A stretch of DNA of 64,000 bases. It comes from Bolinopsis microptera (Eukaryota > Ctenophora > Tentaculata > Lobata > Bolinopsidae). The position numbers were made by a program, and so were the translations under genes. Below are positions 1 through 14,400 of this stretch, piece by piece (the first letter of the stretch is position 1; each line of letters starts with the position of its first letter). The notes under the pieces are model-generated. The model was not told the DNA's origin and did no database searches. It worked only from the letters and a program-made list of their open reading frames with translations. The stretch spans positions 8,140,675 to 8,204,674 of the forward strand of contig NC_087078.1 in assembly GCF_026151205.1 (NCBI RefSeq). Reading direction: 5' to 3'.

Positions 1-838
1 CAACCAAAGGATACACCGCCATCACCAACAACTCACTCCTGGAATGGAATCTACAGAAAGATCTGAACCAGGAATGAATGGAGGACGTACTAGTTACTGT
101 TGTCCAGAAGCAATCCCTGCCAAACCAACCTAAAGTACCTAAAGTAAGTACGAATTAGATAAAAAGTTACAAAAACAGGAAAATTTTTTTTAAAAACCCA
201 AAAACTCAAAAAAACCTCAAAACCCATTCCCAAAATTGAAATCTGAGGTAAAATGGGTTTTTTGAGGTTGGACACCCCCCTTAGTACCATATACTAACTG
301 TTTTTCTGGGAATTGTACCATGTACTAACTGTGTTTTGGAAGAAAATATGACCCAACGTCACGTACGGTACTAAGTGTATGATCCCCCCCCCCCCCCCCC
401 CCGAGTGATAAAGCATCAACCGCCACAAGTTGTCTAATCTCATGACTACAGTTCAATTTCGTCTGTATTTAGGTTTAGCTTTATTCTATTATTATTATTA
501 TATTAATGTAAATTTTATTTTTTAAATGTCAATGATTTATTAACGATAATTAAGTATTTGTTGGGCGAAGAGATAAACTTTGAGGATATACCGCCAAAAG
601 GAGTCAGTCCTCTTATCTCATGATTACAATTCAATTTCGTTTTTATCTAGATAAATAGCAAGTTATTATATTATTATTAACGTAAATTCTATTTTCTTCG
701 TAGATTCCAGTCGCATGATCTATAAGTTTTTAAAAGTTTTTTTACAAGTTGCACAAAAATAGATCTATATTACAATGTAGATGATGTCGGATCAGCGCTA
801 CTAAACCCATTATTTTATAGTCTAAAAAAAAATCTTAC
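1..838. other. Left-edge non-coding/intronic sequence
   Basis: AT-rich sequence with a 19-base C run (384-402), a short ATT microsatellite near 488-505 and no convincing exon on either strand. It should be intron of the minus-strand VPS9 gene, because the exon ending at 839 has a good donor (GTAAGA on the minus strand) in phase 1 and no acceptor-exon pair in a matching phase was seen to its left. The next exon probably lies outside the window. Confidence 0.5.
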
Positions 839-3800
839 CCCCGATATTGAGCTGCCTTTGAAAAGTGAGAATTGAAGTCGAAGTGAGTTCTGACAAAACG
901 CCATTTATTTCCGAAAACACCGAATGATAGTGAAGATGTCTCAGCAACAGTTGTACTTCGCACAAAAATCTCGTGATTCCAGCATCGTTCTTCAGATAGA
1001 ACCCGTACTTTATTGCTATTCTGGGATTTGGGTAATAACAAGGAAACTTCTTTGGTGGGCTAGTTTCTGGTTCATTTGGCGTATAGAAATTTGCTAGAAG
1101 TAGAACTATATATCAATCGGTGAAGAATCCAAAAAGGAAAAGACCTACTCCATACCTAGCATAAGTAGATTCAGGAAGATTATCAATAGCCCCGGTTGCC
1201 AGTTTCTCCAACAAGTCATCCTTCTCCTCGGGGGTCCAGACCCCAACCCTACCCAGCGACACCACAATCTGCAGCTTATCTCTCATTGTGGTGAAGTTTC
1301 CCGCCTTGAGTTCCAGCCACCCTCCATCCCGCATCTTGCTTGACTCTGGTTCTGATATCATGGTCACCATATCGTACGCCGCCGAGGATAGTCTTCTGAC
1401 AGCTTTCATGAGCGCACCGGTGTCGTCAATAGATTCACTGTTTATTTCCTCTTCTTTCGTTTTGTCTTCTTCCTGTTCCGCCACTGCCACTGACATCAAC
1501 CCTTCCTCAACTTGAACCTGCATAAGGAAAATTAATTGAAATAATTGACACAATTTTCTTGTCGTTTCTTAATCTGGTGTCAATGTAAATTAGAAATCAG
1601 GTATAGTACAATAATTAGGACAAAACGAAATTGTATCACCATCACGTGATCGTTGGTGCTCATCAGTCTCCCGAGGTGTTCCACTTGAACGTTGGTAATA
1701 TCTGTACTTGGTGCCACCACCCCGCCCTGGACCATGTCCGTGGTCTCGCCCGTGTACACCAGGGCACACTTGTACAGCTTGTGGCTCTGAAATTTAAGGT
1801 ATTTGGAGTGCTTGTGAAATTTAAGATGGTGGGTGAAACAGCAAACTTACGCCTTGACGTTCTAATCTAGGCTCGGTCAAATTTATATAGAAATAAGAGA
1901 TCTTGATTAAGTGTCTTGTTCGTAAATGTAAATCCTGCTCTTACATTACTTTAATTGACAGCAAGATGATTCTAGAAATTAACTGTTAAAAATGAACCTT
2001 GTTAAGAAAGTCCGTCTTCAAGAAGAGTTTGTAGCCAGTTATAGTGTGATCTTCAATATAACGAAAGAGAGCCTTTTTACTCAGATCCCCTGTGTACCTC
2101 TCTGTATCAAATACAAAATACCGTTTCTCACTGACGTAGTCTATTTCCGTCAACTCCTGAGGAAGAACATTCGTAACCATTTGCATAATTATTATACAAT
2201 TTATGAATAAACATTTGTATTTGACATATTATACAAGTTATAAATATTTTCGTGTGAAATTTAGTGATCGCATAATACAATTGAAGGAATGTTCTCTTAC
2301 CTGGATATAGACACAAGCACCTTCCAAGCAGGTCACGTAATACCCAATCTCACAATATCTTAGATCAGGATTGAGATAGCCCTTCAGAAAGTTAACCAAG
2401 GTCGCCAGGTTTGGAATGTTAGCTTTAATGATACAGTACACCCAGATAGGAAGGAAAGCATCAGCACCAACGGCGTTATCAGAGCAAATTCTAACCATAT
2501 GCTTGTGGATATCAGTAGCAGCGAAACTGATAGCCTGCATTATTTTAGTGGGCGTCATGGAGAAGATCAGACTCTTGAGGCGTGATATGGCGCTGTAGTA
2601 GGGCAGCGTGTTCGTCTCCACAAACTGAGTTGGGACTCCTATCTGCTGCTGGGTGTACCCACTTAGTCTCTTGCACTTGTCGTAGATGAAACCGTCCAGG
2701 TTGGGTTTTGTTACTGTTCCCATTGCTTGGGAGAAGATCCTGGGTAGGATGCGCTGTTCCAAAGTGCCGAACACGTTGATGGGGTCCACCATGATCCCTG
2801 CGTGTTTCAGCTTGTCACAAATGTATAGAGTCATCGCACTCACGTATTCTTGGTACCTGGACGGGTTGGCTCCTGGGATAGATTCCGAGTATGGTTCAGT
2901 ACAATTGTCTTCAAATACCAGGATACTCGTCCACTCATCCGCTCTGTCCTCTACTGGTTCGCATTCCAGACATTCTTTCACATATTCGTCTATCTTCCTG
3001 TTCTCGAATGATTTACGGTCTTTTAGTAGACTGCCAAGCGCGTCGATACCGTGGTCCGTTTGATTGTCTTTGAGTATCTGGGTCAGCTGCTGCTGTATAC
3101 TGTTGATGTCACTCTTCATAAATACCATATCGTGAGAAACTGACTGTAGACGGATGCTTATCCGTTTGAAGCTGTTGAAATCCGGACGTTCCATTATGGG
3201 ATGATCAAATTCGTTCATAATGGTGCTATCCTTGAAGTAAGCTTGCAGAAACATCCGTTTCAGTCTGATTTTTTTGGTCTTGACCTGGAGCATTTTGTCC
3301 TGGATTTCGTCTATAATTTGTGAGTGTTTGAGCCAGTCGTTAAACGTTTTCATCCGAAGGTAAGATGGAGCGATCATCGTTGAGTCTAAGCTAACCAGTT
3401 TTTCGATCATTCCATTCAAAAAAGCAAACTTAATAGACAAGTACCGGGTCCTCAAGTTTAATGTCTCCAAAGTCAGATCATAGTTTTTATGAAGGAATTT
3501 GCCCAGGTATTTGACCTGTTTTCGATCATTCTCCAGCTGTCTGGCATCATCCAGCGCCTCCCTCTGTTCAGTCAGATCTTTGATCTCCTCCAGCGCATTG
3601 TTAGCTTGTACCTCCAGTTCCTTAATGCACTCCGACACTTTGGGTCCAGCTCGAGTAAAGGTGCCCTCTGAGGAGACTATAGACTCGTAAGAAGTTGAGA
3701 GATCGGTAACGTAGTCTTTAAGTGGTTCCATCTCGGCTCGGGTGGACAGATACATAGACATTTTCAACTCCTTTGTAGTCGGAAGAGTGCTACTTCGAGA

Positions 3801-4049
3801 GAACGTCGGACTGATTTTTCTCTTGGGCATACTACGAGGTAAGGAGTTGGAAGCGGCTCTAGCGTTAGGCAGAGAGGATGGCTGTTTTTTACTGGTTTCC
3901 TCGCTTCCGGTGTAAGGGGTTGTGTCGAGACTCAAGCTGGAATTAGCTGTTACATCAGAGCCAAAGGGCGAGTAAGGAGATCCACTTGTTGGAAGAATGG
4001 AGTCGTTTTGGTGGGAGATCCCCAGATTTTCTTTGATAAACTTGTACAT
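839..4049 (-). CDS. VPS9-domain protein, Rab5-type guanine nucleotide exchange factor (partial, 5 exons, continues past left edge)
   Basis: Likely activates Rab5-family GTPases on endosomes by GDP/GTP exchange. Minus-strand exons by splice consensus and phase: 4049-2301, 2156-1998, 1786-1646 (or 1640), 1517-1156, 1020-839, with phases 0,0,0,2,1. The start is the ATG at 4047-4049; an in-frame TAA lies seven codons upstream. Residues 1-110 are Ser/Thr/Pro-rich, about 120-330 are helical/coiled-coil-like, and about 425-583 form a VPS9 domain. Its end carries the catalytic pairs known from Rabex-5: Asp and Pro in GADAFLP (about D530, P534) and Tyr and Thr in GYYVT (about Y571, T573). After the VPS9 domain, at least 280 residues follow that I do not recognise; part (LCEVQLLLRHLHYHS) resembles a motif loosely seen in other eukaryotic proteins. 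It lacks visible SH2 (RIN), ankyrin (Varp) or A20 zinc finger (Rabex) domains, so the subfamily is open. It shares a roughly 325-bp divergent spacer with the proline-rich gene. Confidence 0.8.
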
Positions 4050-4372
4050 GTTGGACAACGGAATTTACTCAAACGACCATGTACTGGGGAAATTTGATAC
4101 GCACTTGCCATGTTCCTTTGATAAGACAGAACATAACACAGATATTGAAAGTGTAATGGAATCCGACTTGACAAAAATAATACTATTTTAGGCTCAGGGA
4201 TGACACATATACGGCATATTTGCCCCACTGTACGGGGTCCGCCACGTACTTTCTGTACGGTAATTTCCATCCATGTGCAGTGTGCGGCCACGAAAATAAG
4301 TTGGGCCTCTCGACGTGAGACAACGATTGTATGTGCATTAATTAAAAATCTTATCTAATGTAATACTTTGTG
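4050..4372. promoter_or_regulatory. Divergent spacer between VPS9 gene and proline-rich gene
   Basis: About 320 bp separates the minus-strand VPS9 start codon (4049) from the first plus-strand ATG (4373). It holds no ORF consistent with either gene and no clear TATA box. If the plus-strand gene really starts at 4373, this is a bidirectional promoter. If 4395 is a splice acceptor (cagCTCCG after a short pyrimidine tract), the plus-strand gene has upstream exons elsewhere and this is partly intron. Confidence 0.35.
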
Positions 4373-5408
4373 ATGACATCTTATCATGTTTCAGCTCCGA
4401 CCACTTCCCCCTCGGATGACGGAGAATATCTAGATACGATATTCAACAAAGCCCCACCTCCGCCGGCGTCACCCAAACCCCCGCCTACGCCGCCCAAAGC
4501 GAGCCCTCTGCCGCCTAAAGGCGGTCACGTACCTCCTAAATCTGCACAACTTCCTCCTAAACAAAGTCCGATGGTTGCTCCTAACACTCCACCCAAAATA
4601 CCTCCACACCACCCGCCAATGCCAAAGAGGTTGAGTTCAACAACCCCACTTGCCAGCATCATCGAGACGAAGGAACGGGATTCATCCGGTACATCAGGTT
4701 ATCCTTTATTTCATCTGGTCTATTTTTATGCTTTGAACTTGAAAAGCCTTAGAATGTTTAAAAGCGGAAAAACTACGATTTTAAAATTCCTAAAAATAGA
4801 AAATCATCATTACATCCGGTCTTGCGTTTGTTTAAAAAGTATACTCCATAAACTATACTCCTATTCACTTAACCCAATTTATCATTAACCAGGTGAGTCG
4901 TTATCTGATATCCACGCTGCAGCTAAGTTGGTTCACATAGACGAACGGAGCCACGTTCCTGGGATGGTAAGGCTGCCCCTGCACGGCCAATGGGTGTCAC
5001 CGGGTGTCAGCAGTCGGAACAGTGGAGCCTCCAGTCGACACATTTACTCTTCAGCTACCGATCATCGGGATCATGCGCATGGTAAGACAAAAACATGTTT
5101 TTAATTGAATTTTAGCAAACTTTTCTATTCACGAAAATAGCATTGAACTGTCAAATCTGAAAAATATCTCCTGTGAACCCAACCTTTATGAATTTTTATC
5201 CTCAGTTCGGCAGAAGAAGAACAAACCACCTCCGTTGTCGGTATCCACCTCACCAACTCAGGCTCCACACCCCATCACACCTACTCGCCCGACCTCCGTC
5301 TCTTCTGACGCGAGGAAACCGCCGCCACTGCCGCCCAAAACCGCCAGCAGGGCGCCCATGCCAAAACCGGGCCCGCCGCCCTTGCCGCCTAGACGAACTA
5401 GCAAATAG
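4373..5408 (+). CDS. Proline-rich SH3-ligand-like protein (3 exons)
   Basis: Exons 4373(or 4395)-4697, 4893-5081 and 5206-5408 join in phase (1 then 1) to a TAG stop at 5406-5408, giving up to 238 aa. The first exon encodes repeated PPxPPK motifs (residues about 25-85) and the last exon more PPPLPPK/PPLPPRR motifs near the C-terminus. These are class I/II SH3 or EVH1 ligand types, so an adaptor or cytoskeletal/endocytic scaffold role is inferred. The middle exon is Ser/His-rich, without known domains. There is an in-frame stop just before 4370, so either the ATG at 4373 starts the protein or 4395 follows a splice acceptor and this is only the C-terminal tail of a larger protein. I do not recognise the family. 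A possible poly(A) signal is at 6499-6504. Confidence 0.65.
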
Positions 5409-8400
5409 TGGTGCCGTTTTTGCATGAGGGCTTGTGCAGTTGTTTTATAGCTCAATAGTAGCAGGTTTATTGTAAATTGTTAGGCTGGGAAGGCAGAGTA
5501 AGGTGATGAACTCAAAACTACCTTGGATTGAAGGTTTTAGAACTTGAGGAAGGTGAACTGGTTGTTCTGAAAGATTGTTCTAGAAGTTTAGGAAGGTGCT
5601 GGTGATTCTGAGATCCTTCTCACGCAACATTCTGATCTATGATTTACACTGTGATTACAAGATTGTTATTTTTGATAAATTTTGATTTTTCTTTTATATA
5701 ATTCTTGAATTTAAACTTGATGATATTGAGATTTAACATTTTTTCCCCTCTAAACTCACCTCACAAAATTGGCGTGCTCCCTTGCGGTGTGCTGCCGAAG
5801 AATCCCCGCAACATTCATAACCCCCGAAATTACGTCCCTATATTCTTGGATATTTCGGCAGTGGGATAAATTGCTGAGGCTAAGATTTTCCACATTTCAT
5901 AATGCTGTGGCTTGAGATATAAGATTATGACTATTTTAAGTTAGACGGTCCGGCCGTTGCGGTAAGGGAACCCCTTCGCTGTTGATATGTTCACATTTAG
6001 TTAACTTATTGAAACGGGGAAATCAAACCCAGTGTAATTACAGAATCTAGCTTTAGGTTTACGAATTGTGTTAGGTTTATGTTTTTGTGGTTAAGCTCCC
6101 TTCTTGTCACCTGTTTCAGGTGTCACCTTATCTGTCACCTAATAATTTTCGGTACATGTTTGTATCTGTTTGTAGTCGGTTTTATGGCTTTTAGTTTGTA
6201 AAGTTTATAGCAGCTAGCTCGATTTAGTTTTCTATATTATTTTGGTTTTCTAATCAACACTTTTTTTAGTATTCTCTAAATCTTATACATTTGTACTGTT
6301 GAATTTTGCGAGTATGAAACGGCGGCAACAATTTGTACTTTCTTGCTCTTTAAATTCTTTATCCAATGAATATGCGAGTGAATTGCCGATAGCTTATTGT
6401 ATAAAATCGTTTTGAAACCTTTATCATTTATATATTTGAAATTAGAGCCTTTCATTTTGTACTTACATTAGACTATTGTTGCACCTAAACACACTAATAA
6501 TAAATTGATACTCCAGTTCAATTTACAAGCTTTAAAAAGGGACAAATTAACCTCTTCCTAACACTACACTGCATGATATGCACCTTGGCAAGGACAAATG
6601 ATTGACAGCCCCAGCAAACCACACTTGTTTCCCGTTTTACCGCACTCTGTGGTTATTCTTGTCACTACACAGACCACGTGACTGCAGGGCTAACACAGTG
6701 CTCTCCTCGTCACGTGACCGCTGTTATCACCTCTCATTGGCTGGGTTCCTGCTCTTCTAGAGGTTGTAGTTGTTCCTGCTGTTAAGTGCTCCTTGGTTTA
6801 GGGCACGGTTATACCTGTCAATAGCCCCTATCTTCACATCCTAATCACCCGGATTGGTTGCTCGCCGGATAGGTCGAGCAGGGGCAGGGAGAGAGAGGGA
6901 AAGAATGTGTTCTGGTACGATTTGTGGTCAGTGGGTTGGAAAGTGCCCAATAATAATCTGAATACGTTGTGTAAGTGATTTACGTGAGATTCAGCTAGCT
7001 GTCAAGGGAAGAAGAGATCCTACTTTGCATGGTGATTTGTCATGGTGTACGTTTTAGTTCCTTTATAATTCCTGTTCTCTTTGAAATTGATTGGAATTGA
7101 GAAATTAACGACAGCTTTGACCATACTTAGTTGACGAATCGATTTAATTTAATTATAATCGCATTCACTATAGGAAGAGATCAAAAGTGTGCAGTGCCCT
7201 TATTTTATGGCAGAACTTTAATTACCATTTCGGTCCCGTGTCGGGTCCCTATGTCACTATCAGTTAAATATGTTCCACTGATACTGATACTGATACAGGA
7301 TACTGATAGTGATATTGATAATCATGCCGCTAATTATCAGTATCATTGTATATTCTCATTTGTATTTCATTGAAGTATTCCTTTTTGTCATGGTCTACAT
7401 TTCCAGTAGTTTAACTTTAGATATCTAATCACGGTGCAGTAACGTAAGTCGTAACAGTATGAGTAACGTAACAGTAACGTAAGGGTAACGTAACAGTCGT
7501 TCAACATTAAATGTGTGAGTGGTAGTAAAGTGGATTCTGAGACAGCGTGCAGTTTACGGTTAAAGCACTCCTCTTAATCTTTAACCTTATTAAGTTTAGT
7601 AGAAAAACTTCAGTACTGGATAACCCAGTAAGAGCTGAGACCGGAAAAAGTACCGAGTAGGGGTAATAAGGTATAGTATATATCTAAAACATGTTAGCTG
7701 TTTAACTGGGAGGATGGTCTTGATCCACCCATTACCTGGCTGCCTTTATTTTGCATGTTGGTTCACCATTCACGTTCTCAGGGCCGCCTAACTACATACT
7801 TCGTTCAGTTTAACGCTCCAGCCAGATTTTACCCTATTTTAAGTGCTGTGGTTATTCAGAGAGATTTACGTGACCACTGTGCTTGTGGAGGACACCTTTT
7901 TATGTTAAATTCTTTGACGAGTATTACGTAATGCTTAACTGAACTTAAATGTGGAACTTTCACATTTTCAAGTGGACCGAAATACGGCAGATTCTTCAAA
8001 AATTCTTGCCAAATTTGGTCGCACATAGGGTTGCTGAACTGTGTGTCTGAGACTGCAGATTTATACGTTTAGATAGCATGCAATCATTTGCCGAAGCTGT
8101 GTTGGCACGTTGACGTTTACAGATCATTCATTTAAAGATGAAATTTTCTTGGTCCATTTTAAACACTGAAGGCTGAAGCTGATCATAATATGTTTATTGT
8201 TAACGAAACATTGCTTGATTGAATTTGTCAGTTTTGTTTGTTTAAGCTTAGTACTGGGTACTTTAAAATGTCAATTTAATTTTCTAGTCCCAAGAACATA
8301 CGGAAGGTATGGGTGGAAGCTAGTAGCAGTACTAGTATAGTAGTAGTATAATAGTAGCAGTAAACATAATGTTGAGGTGCAGACTGAAGTTAAAAGATTT

Positions 8401-11400
8401 GTCACCGTCAGCAACAGTCCTTAATTGAGCTTGTTAAATCAACTGAGTCTGTAATGTTTTTTAAAGCGATTGTAACCATTGTCTGTTGTAGATTTTGTCT
8501 GCATTCGGTAGTAATTGCGAAAAAATATCATCAACAAACTTAAGTTCGTACTGTTCGAGATTTCAGTTCATTTTCCAGCACGGGTAAATAACTTCCGCTC
8601 AAAGTTTGGCATATATTTGAACGCTCGAGTCCTATTTTAATCAAGTGATGTGGTCATTTGTGGAGCACGCTTAAGTACTTGATTAAATTTCTGAGTTTTG
8701 TTTGTTTAGTATTAATTATTTTGAAATGTAATAATATAAGAGTGCAATCGTAAATCGTTGGTACGATGTTTTAGACATTGCCTGCATTCGGTAGTAAAGG
8801 CAGTGTAAAGTAATTATACGGCTAGGAGAACACATCAAGAACAAATCTGTTAACTTTAGTTTGAAACTTCTATCTTACAATCACACCACGTGCTCTTTCA
8901 TTTTCTTGTTTTTCAGTAATATTGCATACCATTACTGTCAGTGTCAATAAATAATTGATTGGTATGTTGTTGCTTGACTTGCACAGTCATTTAAGTATGA
9001 AGTTAACTCAATTTTAAAGTTTAAGTTTCAGAGTGTAAAGTTTACAGTTCAAACCTGTTTCAATTAAAATATGGATTTACTCGCACGTGATTTAAAGAGC
9101 CGCGCACTGTTCAAATCCAAGCAGAATTCAGTAATGTTACATCCGTTACACTTACACAATTAACCACACGCCGAATAAATTACCGCGCGTTTTCTTATCA
9201 CTTCTTACACGACCCATACATCACATCTACAGTTTGGATAATCCGAATTCTCTTGTGCAGTGTTACTCTTTGTCTACTCACTTGTAAAGAGACGATCACT
9301 GGCTACTCAAATTGGTGGATTCGCGACAATATGACATGACATTGGACGTTGGATCTGTTGTTTTGGTCATTCGTTAGCCGTCACCGGTCACACTCGATCG
9401 TCACTTCGACCGGGGACAGAAAACCAGTTATCAATATCTTATGTATCCTATGTGGTCGTACCTTTAGCTTTGGAACTTTCCTATATTTTATTGTTCTCAC
9501 AGAATTGCCCATTATTATTAATACTACATTTCGATTCGTCGCGTCGTACGTGCACGAATCTCAAATCTGAAGGAGTACAAGCTTCTATTCATAATGAATA
9601 GTTTTCTTTGTCTTGCCAAAGCTGCCCCATTACGATATAGTTAGTGTGTGGATTCTTTTACATTTATACTGTGAGTTTATTTACATTCTTGGTTTAACCC
9701 CTATTCGGATGTTTGCCTTGATCTGTATTTTGTTTTGCCTGATCCAATCACCTGATAGATTCGACTCGTGATTTGAATTTATCATCCAGTGATTTTGCTG
9801 TACCGAATTCAAAATATGAAATAGACATTCACCTGATAAAATTGAATAAGTTAAGCTGTCGTGGAGATTCTTGTTGCGATGTCGGGCCGAGTATTATGGA
9901 ACATGGGACCGATCAGTTAGCACTGACGCCCTATCAATCATCACACCATACTTAACGATCTACCAAATACTTTGGGCCCCTTTCAATAGAATTTAAAATC
10001 AGTTTGGCTCCAACAAATTTGATAATTCTTCAATCTCGAGATCCTGCAACCTAGAATAACTCTTTGTCAATTCAACCCGAGTAATTTGCAACCGAAAAAA
10101 GTCTCATCCTCAATAGAATCGTGTTTCTTGGTGTTGGATTAAGGCGGGGTAAGAATTATTTTTAAATTATAGTAGCCGTGCCTCGAGCCCTCTTGAACTT
10201 TCGTACCACGGTTCCTGAGAAACACCAATCACAGTGGTGGTCTCATCAGGGTAGCCAATCAGATGTCGTCATGTTACCACGTGGGTTGGTCTGAAATGTG
10301 TGGAGTTAGTGCCGTTACCGGGAGGGGAGGAGGAGCTACTTTCGTCTGACGGTCTCTTGTGTTCAGGGTATTTGAGTTACTAAATTCAAGCAGATTACTA
10401 GGTTACCAAGGGTTACTAGGTTACCAAATACCAGGGTGTACTTATTTAGTACTGTAATTAAGTGAGTAACTCAGTAAGTTATTGTAAAGTTATAAATCCT
10501 TAATTTTATTATTTCATATTTGTTACACAACATGATGTCACACCAAATTGTGAACTGTCATTTGTGAGACCTAAAACTGAAACTAAAATCCAAAAAACTC
10601 GTTCATCTTTAATCTTTGTATCGTACCCATAATCAGTTCTGGATTAACGGTTCCAGGTTACCCATAATGAAAGAGTGGAAACATTCAGTATCAGTATTAT
10701 CAAACCTGTAACAATAGTTTTCACATCTCGACGTTCTCACCTGATTTGAGGACAAATGATAAACGTAAGTCTGGGTTAATGTCATTTTCATATAGTAGTA
10801 AAATGTTTGTAACATTTTGTTAGGGTTTGTAAATATATGGTCAGGTGTTAGTCGGGTGTTAGTTTGGTTAGTCAGGTGTTAGTCAGGTGTTAGTTACAGT
10901 GGTGGGATCTTGTGAGGAAATAAGTCTGCTGGTTAAAAGTGTAACCGTTTAACTTTATTTATTATTTTCCATCTACAAAGACATTCTCTTTGATTGTTTT
11001 GTCAAAGGGGTAAAAATAATTATAAATAATAAAGAGTATAATTAAGATTCGAGTCAACATAACTTCAGAAACTAACAACATAATAGCTAATTGACCTTTG
11101 TAGGAGTAGCGTGGTCTAAGCCTACAATATCTCGGAAAATTAACATAACAATAAGTACAATTGCTGTTTAATAGGCGTTCGTTTAGAAGTGCATTATTGC
11201 AGGGAAGTTTCATTATAATCGTTCTTTGAATAAACACCATTCCGAAAAAACGCGTGCGATAAAGGCAATAGTAATAAAATACGCTAATCAATGTTTTATA
11301 CCCCGTTACCGCCGTGAAATTCTCTGCGGACATCTGTTGTTTGATAAAGTGTCCGGAAGAGTGTGAGAACGTCTTTATGAGCGTATAATTGGCAATATTG

Positions 11401-14400
11401 TTTCAATATTCGCCGACGGGTGGTTTTACGTGCCGGTCATGCTCGACAACAAAACAGCTCTTTATCAAGTTTATTACAATTCAAGGTTATAAAAATTTCT
11501 GACATTCCTGATTGACCATTCGGCATTTCGAATTCCATAGAAAGCCATACGGCAATATGTGCCCATTGTTGATTGTTTAAACCAACTGAACCGTGCTGTT
11601 TTTCTGTAATTTTAATCTTGTGAGAATAGTTGTCATATTAAGGTTAAACTTCTTTTACCAGTCTCCATTGTTGCTTTTTCAAGCCTACCAATGACTTAAA
11701 ACCAAGCTTTTTTAAGTCAATTTGTAGCGGAGCCAGTTAGGTTGTTTAGTTCTACCATTTTAAACTATCGATTACCGAATCAAATCATTTCCGTTAAACT
11801 CTCGACTTGTTCGAACTGAAACTATTTAGTGCAGCTAAATCGAAGCGTGGTGCTTTGTTCCAGTAACTGTACTGGAGTACTGGATAGTGCTATGATTTGT
11901 GTCGTGAACCAGTTACTGTCGCCTCCAATCACCAATTTTCCTTTATCTCGATATTTCCTCTGACCTCTCATCGTTCTAATTAGATAATTTTTCTAACGAT
12001 GACACCATGATGACCTTATTTTCACATCTGTGATCACGAATATGATAACCATGCAGGGGTATTTGGGGGAATGGTTCGCGTGCATATCTTCAAATCCATG
12101 TTGGTGCTGAGTTCCTGGTTTAGTGGGTGGCTCTGTGGGTGGCCGGGTTAAACAAAGTAGCTTTATTCCCGGAAAATATGGGTAATCCAGAGCGCGTAGG
12201 TCTACTTCATTTGAGAACACTATTCGAGCTTATTATTATATAGGGGGTGGTCCACTCATTTATTATTTTATTTCTTGGCTGCCCTATTCAATGTCCAATT
12301 CCATAGAAGACTGACCTTTGAAAATGCAACACCATGTTTTCAAGGTGCAATAAAATTTTAAATATAGAATCCTAAAGCTATACCCACCTTGCATTTACGT
12401 GGACAGTACACTATATGCATCCAGAAGTTGATCTACTGAGAAGATTCCAGAACAGCAGCGCAGAAATGTGATCGAATTCCCAGAATTTGGAATATCAGGA
12501 TCAAAGCAGGGTCGAGGAGCCCAGATCCCAAGCTGAGGGACATTTAAAAGTGACTCTGTCTTATTGGTTTGCTAGGAAAGGTGAGGAATACTTTATTTTT
12601 CTGGCAGAAGAATAACCATTGACCAATCAGCTCACTGAATAACTAACACGTGTCAAAACGGGTTACAAGGTTTTCTCTGGGCTCCCTTGAGCAAACCTTG
12701 TCCTTAATTTGCAGCCCGTGTGAAATGTGAATAGTTGGGTGCATTTGAGTCATGGCTACCGATTAGAGTTTGATTTTGATATTTACCCAAGGTATTAGTA
12801 CCGATACTTTTAATTTTCGATATCAATCGTAATTTGTTGTTTTAGCAATTGATCTCTATTCAAAATGATTAAATCACAAAATTTTAGATTAGTTCCATAC
12901 CAATTCTATACCGATTTCGATCAGTCTGGTAAGCTACTCCGTCGATATTACCTCTATAAATATAACAACGTCAAGTCCCGGTGTTAAAGTTGACAGAGCA
13001 CCCGATCTGCCCATATTTCTAATAGTACTCACGTTTTGTTGACCAACACCATGCTAAACTCTTGTTCCCCAATTCATAATGAAAGCTCAAAGCTTCTAGC
13101 AAATCATTTTACAATCTCACCTGTAGTCAGTAGCACCGGACCCCTCTCTCTCACTATTTGTTCTCATCAGTAATGACTTCACACGTTGGTGATAATCATC
13201 CGATATGCCCATTATTGACGCGGTATTGTAATCTATTTTCATTGTCTAGCAGGCTGATGTGTGTTTAATTTAACCGGAGCTGCTGGCTAAGTGATGCAAT
13301 GCATGGCAATTGGATACAGAGTAGCACGGGTGAGTAGCACGGGTGACCGGGCCACTGCAAAAAGCACCCTTAGCCAGGGAGAGGGGGACAGCTTCAAGTT
13401 ACAGCTTGCTGGCAGAGGTCTAGGTTTTCACAAAGCCTAATGCGGAGCGGTTTGCCCAATGACGTTCGGGGATGGAGGTAGGGTGGTATAAAGTATCTGC
13501 AGTAAACAATGGGCCTCTTGCTTGCTCGTGAGAACACCTGGTCTTCCTCAGAGAGTCCCGACCCTGTAATTTGGACCAACCCTCGGCTTGTAACATGTTA
13601 GTTGAAATTAGGTTTATCGTGCGTTTTGAATACTCGCAATACGGTGGTTATTATAGATTGATTGTGTCGTGTACGGCTCATGAGGCCCGTTCCTCTAAGT
13701 TCTAAACCCTTTCACGGAGGGGCCGTAATTCGAATACTAAACACCTCGCCTCGCACAAGACTTTGACACCTACTCAGCACCCGTACACAAATCATTTGAC
13801 AGTACTCTTAATTTTAGGGCTCGGAGCGATTCGTGGGATTAATCGGGCCGCGGAGTACTGTACCAGGACGCTATATTTTCAGATATTCTGGTTACAAAAG
13901 GCATGTGTCTCTCAGGGCGTGGGATGGAATCAGCAGGTCCTGATAAAACATAGCACACCGTAACAAGCCACCCCATTGGTTCTCAATCTCCGTCATCGGT
14001 AGATTATTGGTTGGATTAAATGTCACCTGACGCTGAAGCTGGGCTCTGATTGGGTCTCTGGCTATCACGTGCACGTGTGGCGCCGAGATGTCGTTGCCAG
14101 GGAGCGCGTGACCTGCCACGTGTCACGAACACCAATTAAAACCGCTCACTGGGCCTTCAGACTTGCGTTCCTTTTTTTGATTGCGTAGCGCGTGCTGAGC
14201 ATACAGTCTCAACTCTCTGACTTACTCTCTCACAATACCCTGAGAGAGTATGTGAGAGAGCCCGTCTGCTACCTGCTGGTGACCTGGACCAAACGTCTTG
14301 CTCGGCTGTCTGAGCCTGTCAATTTAACGTCTCACAAGCAGTTATTTTATCCCAGCTTCACTTTCGTGCTCCTTAGTGAGGATTAATTGGGCTGGTGGAT

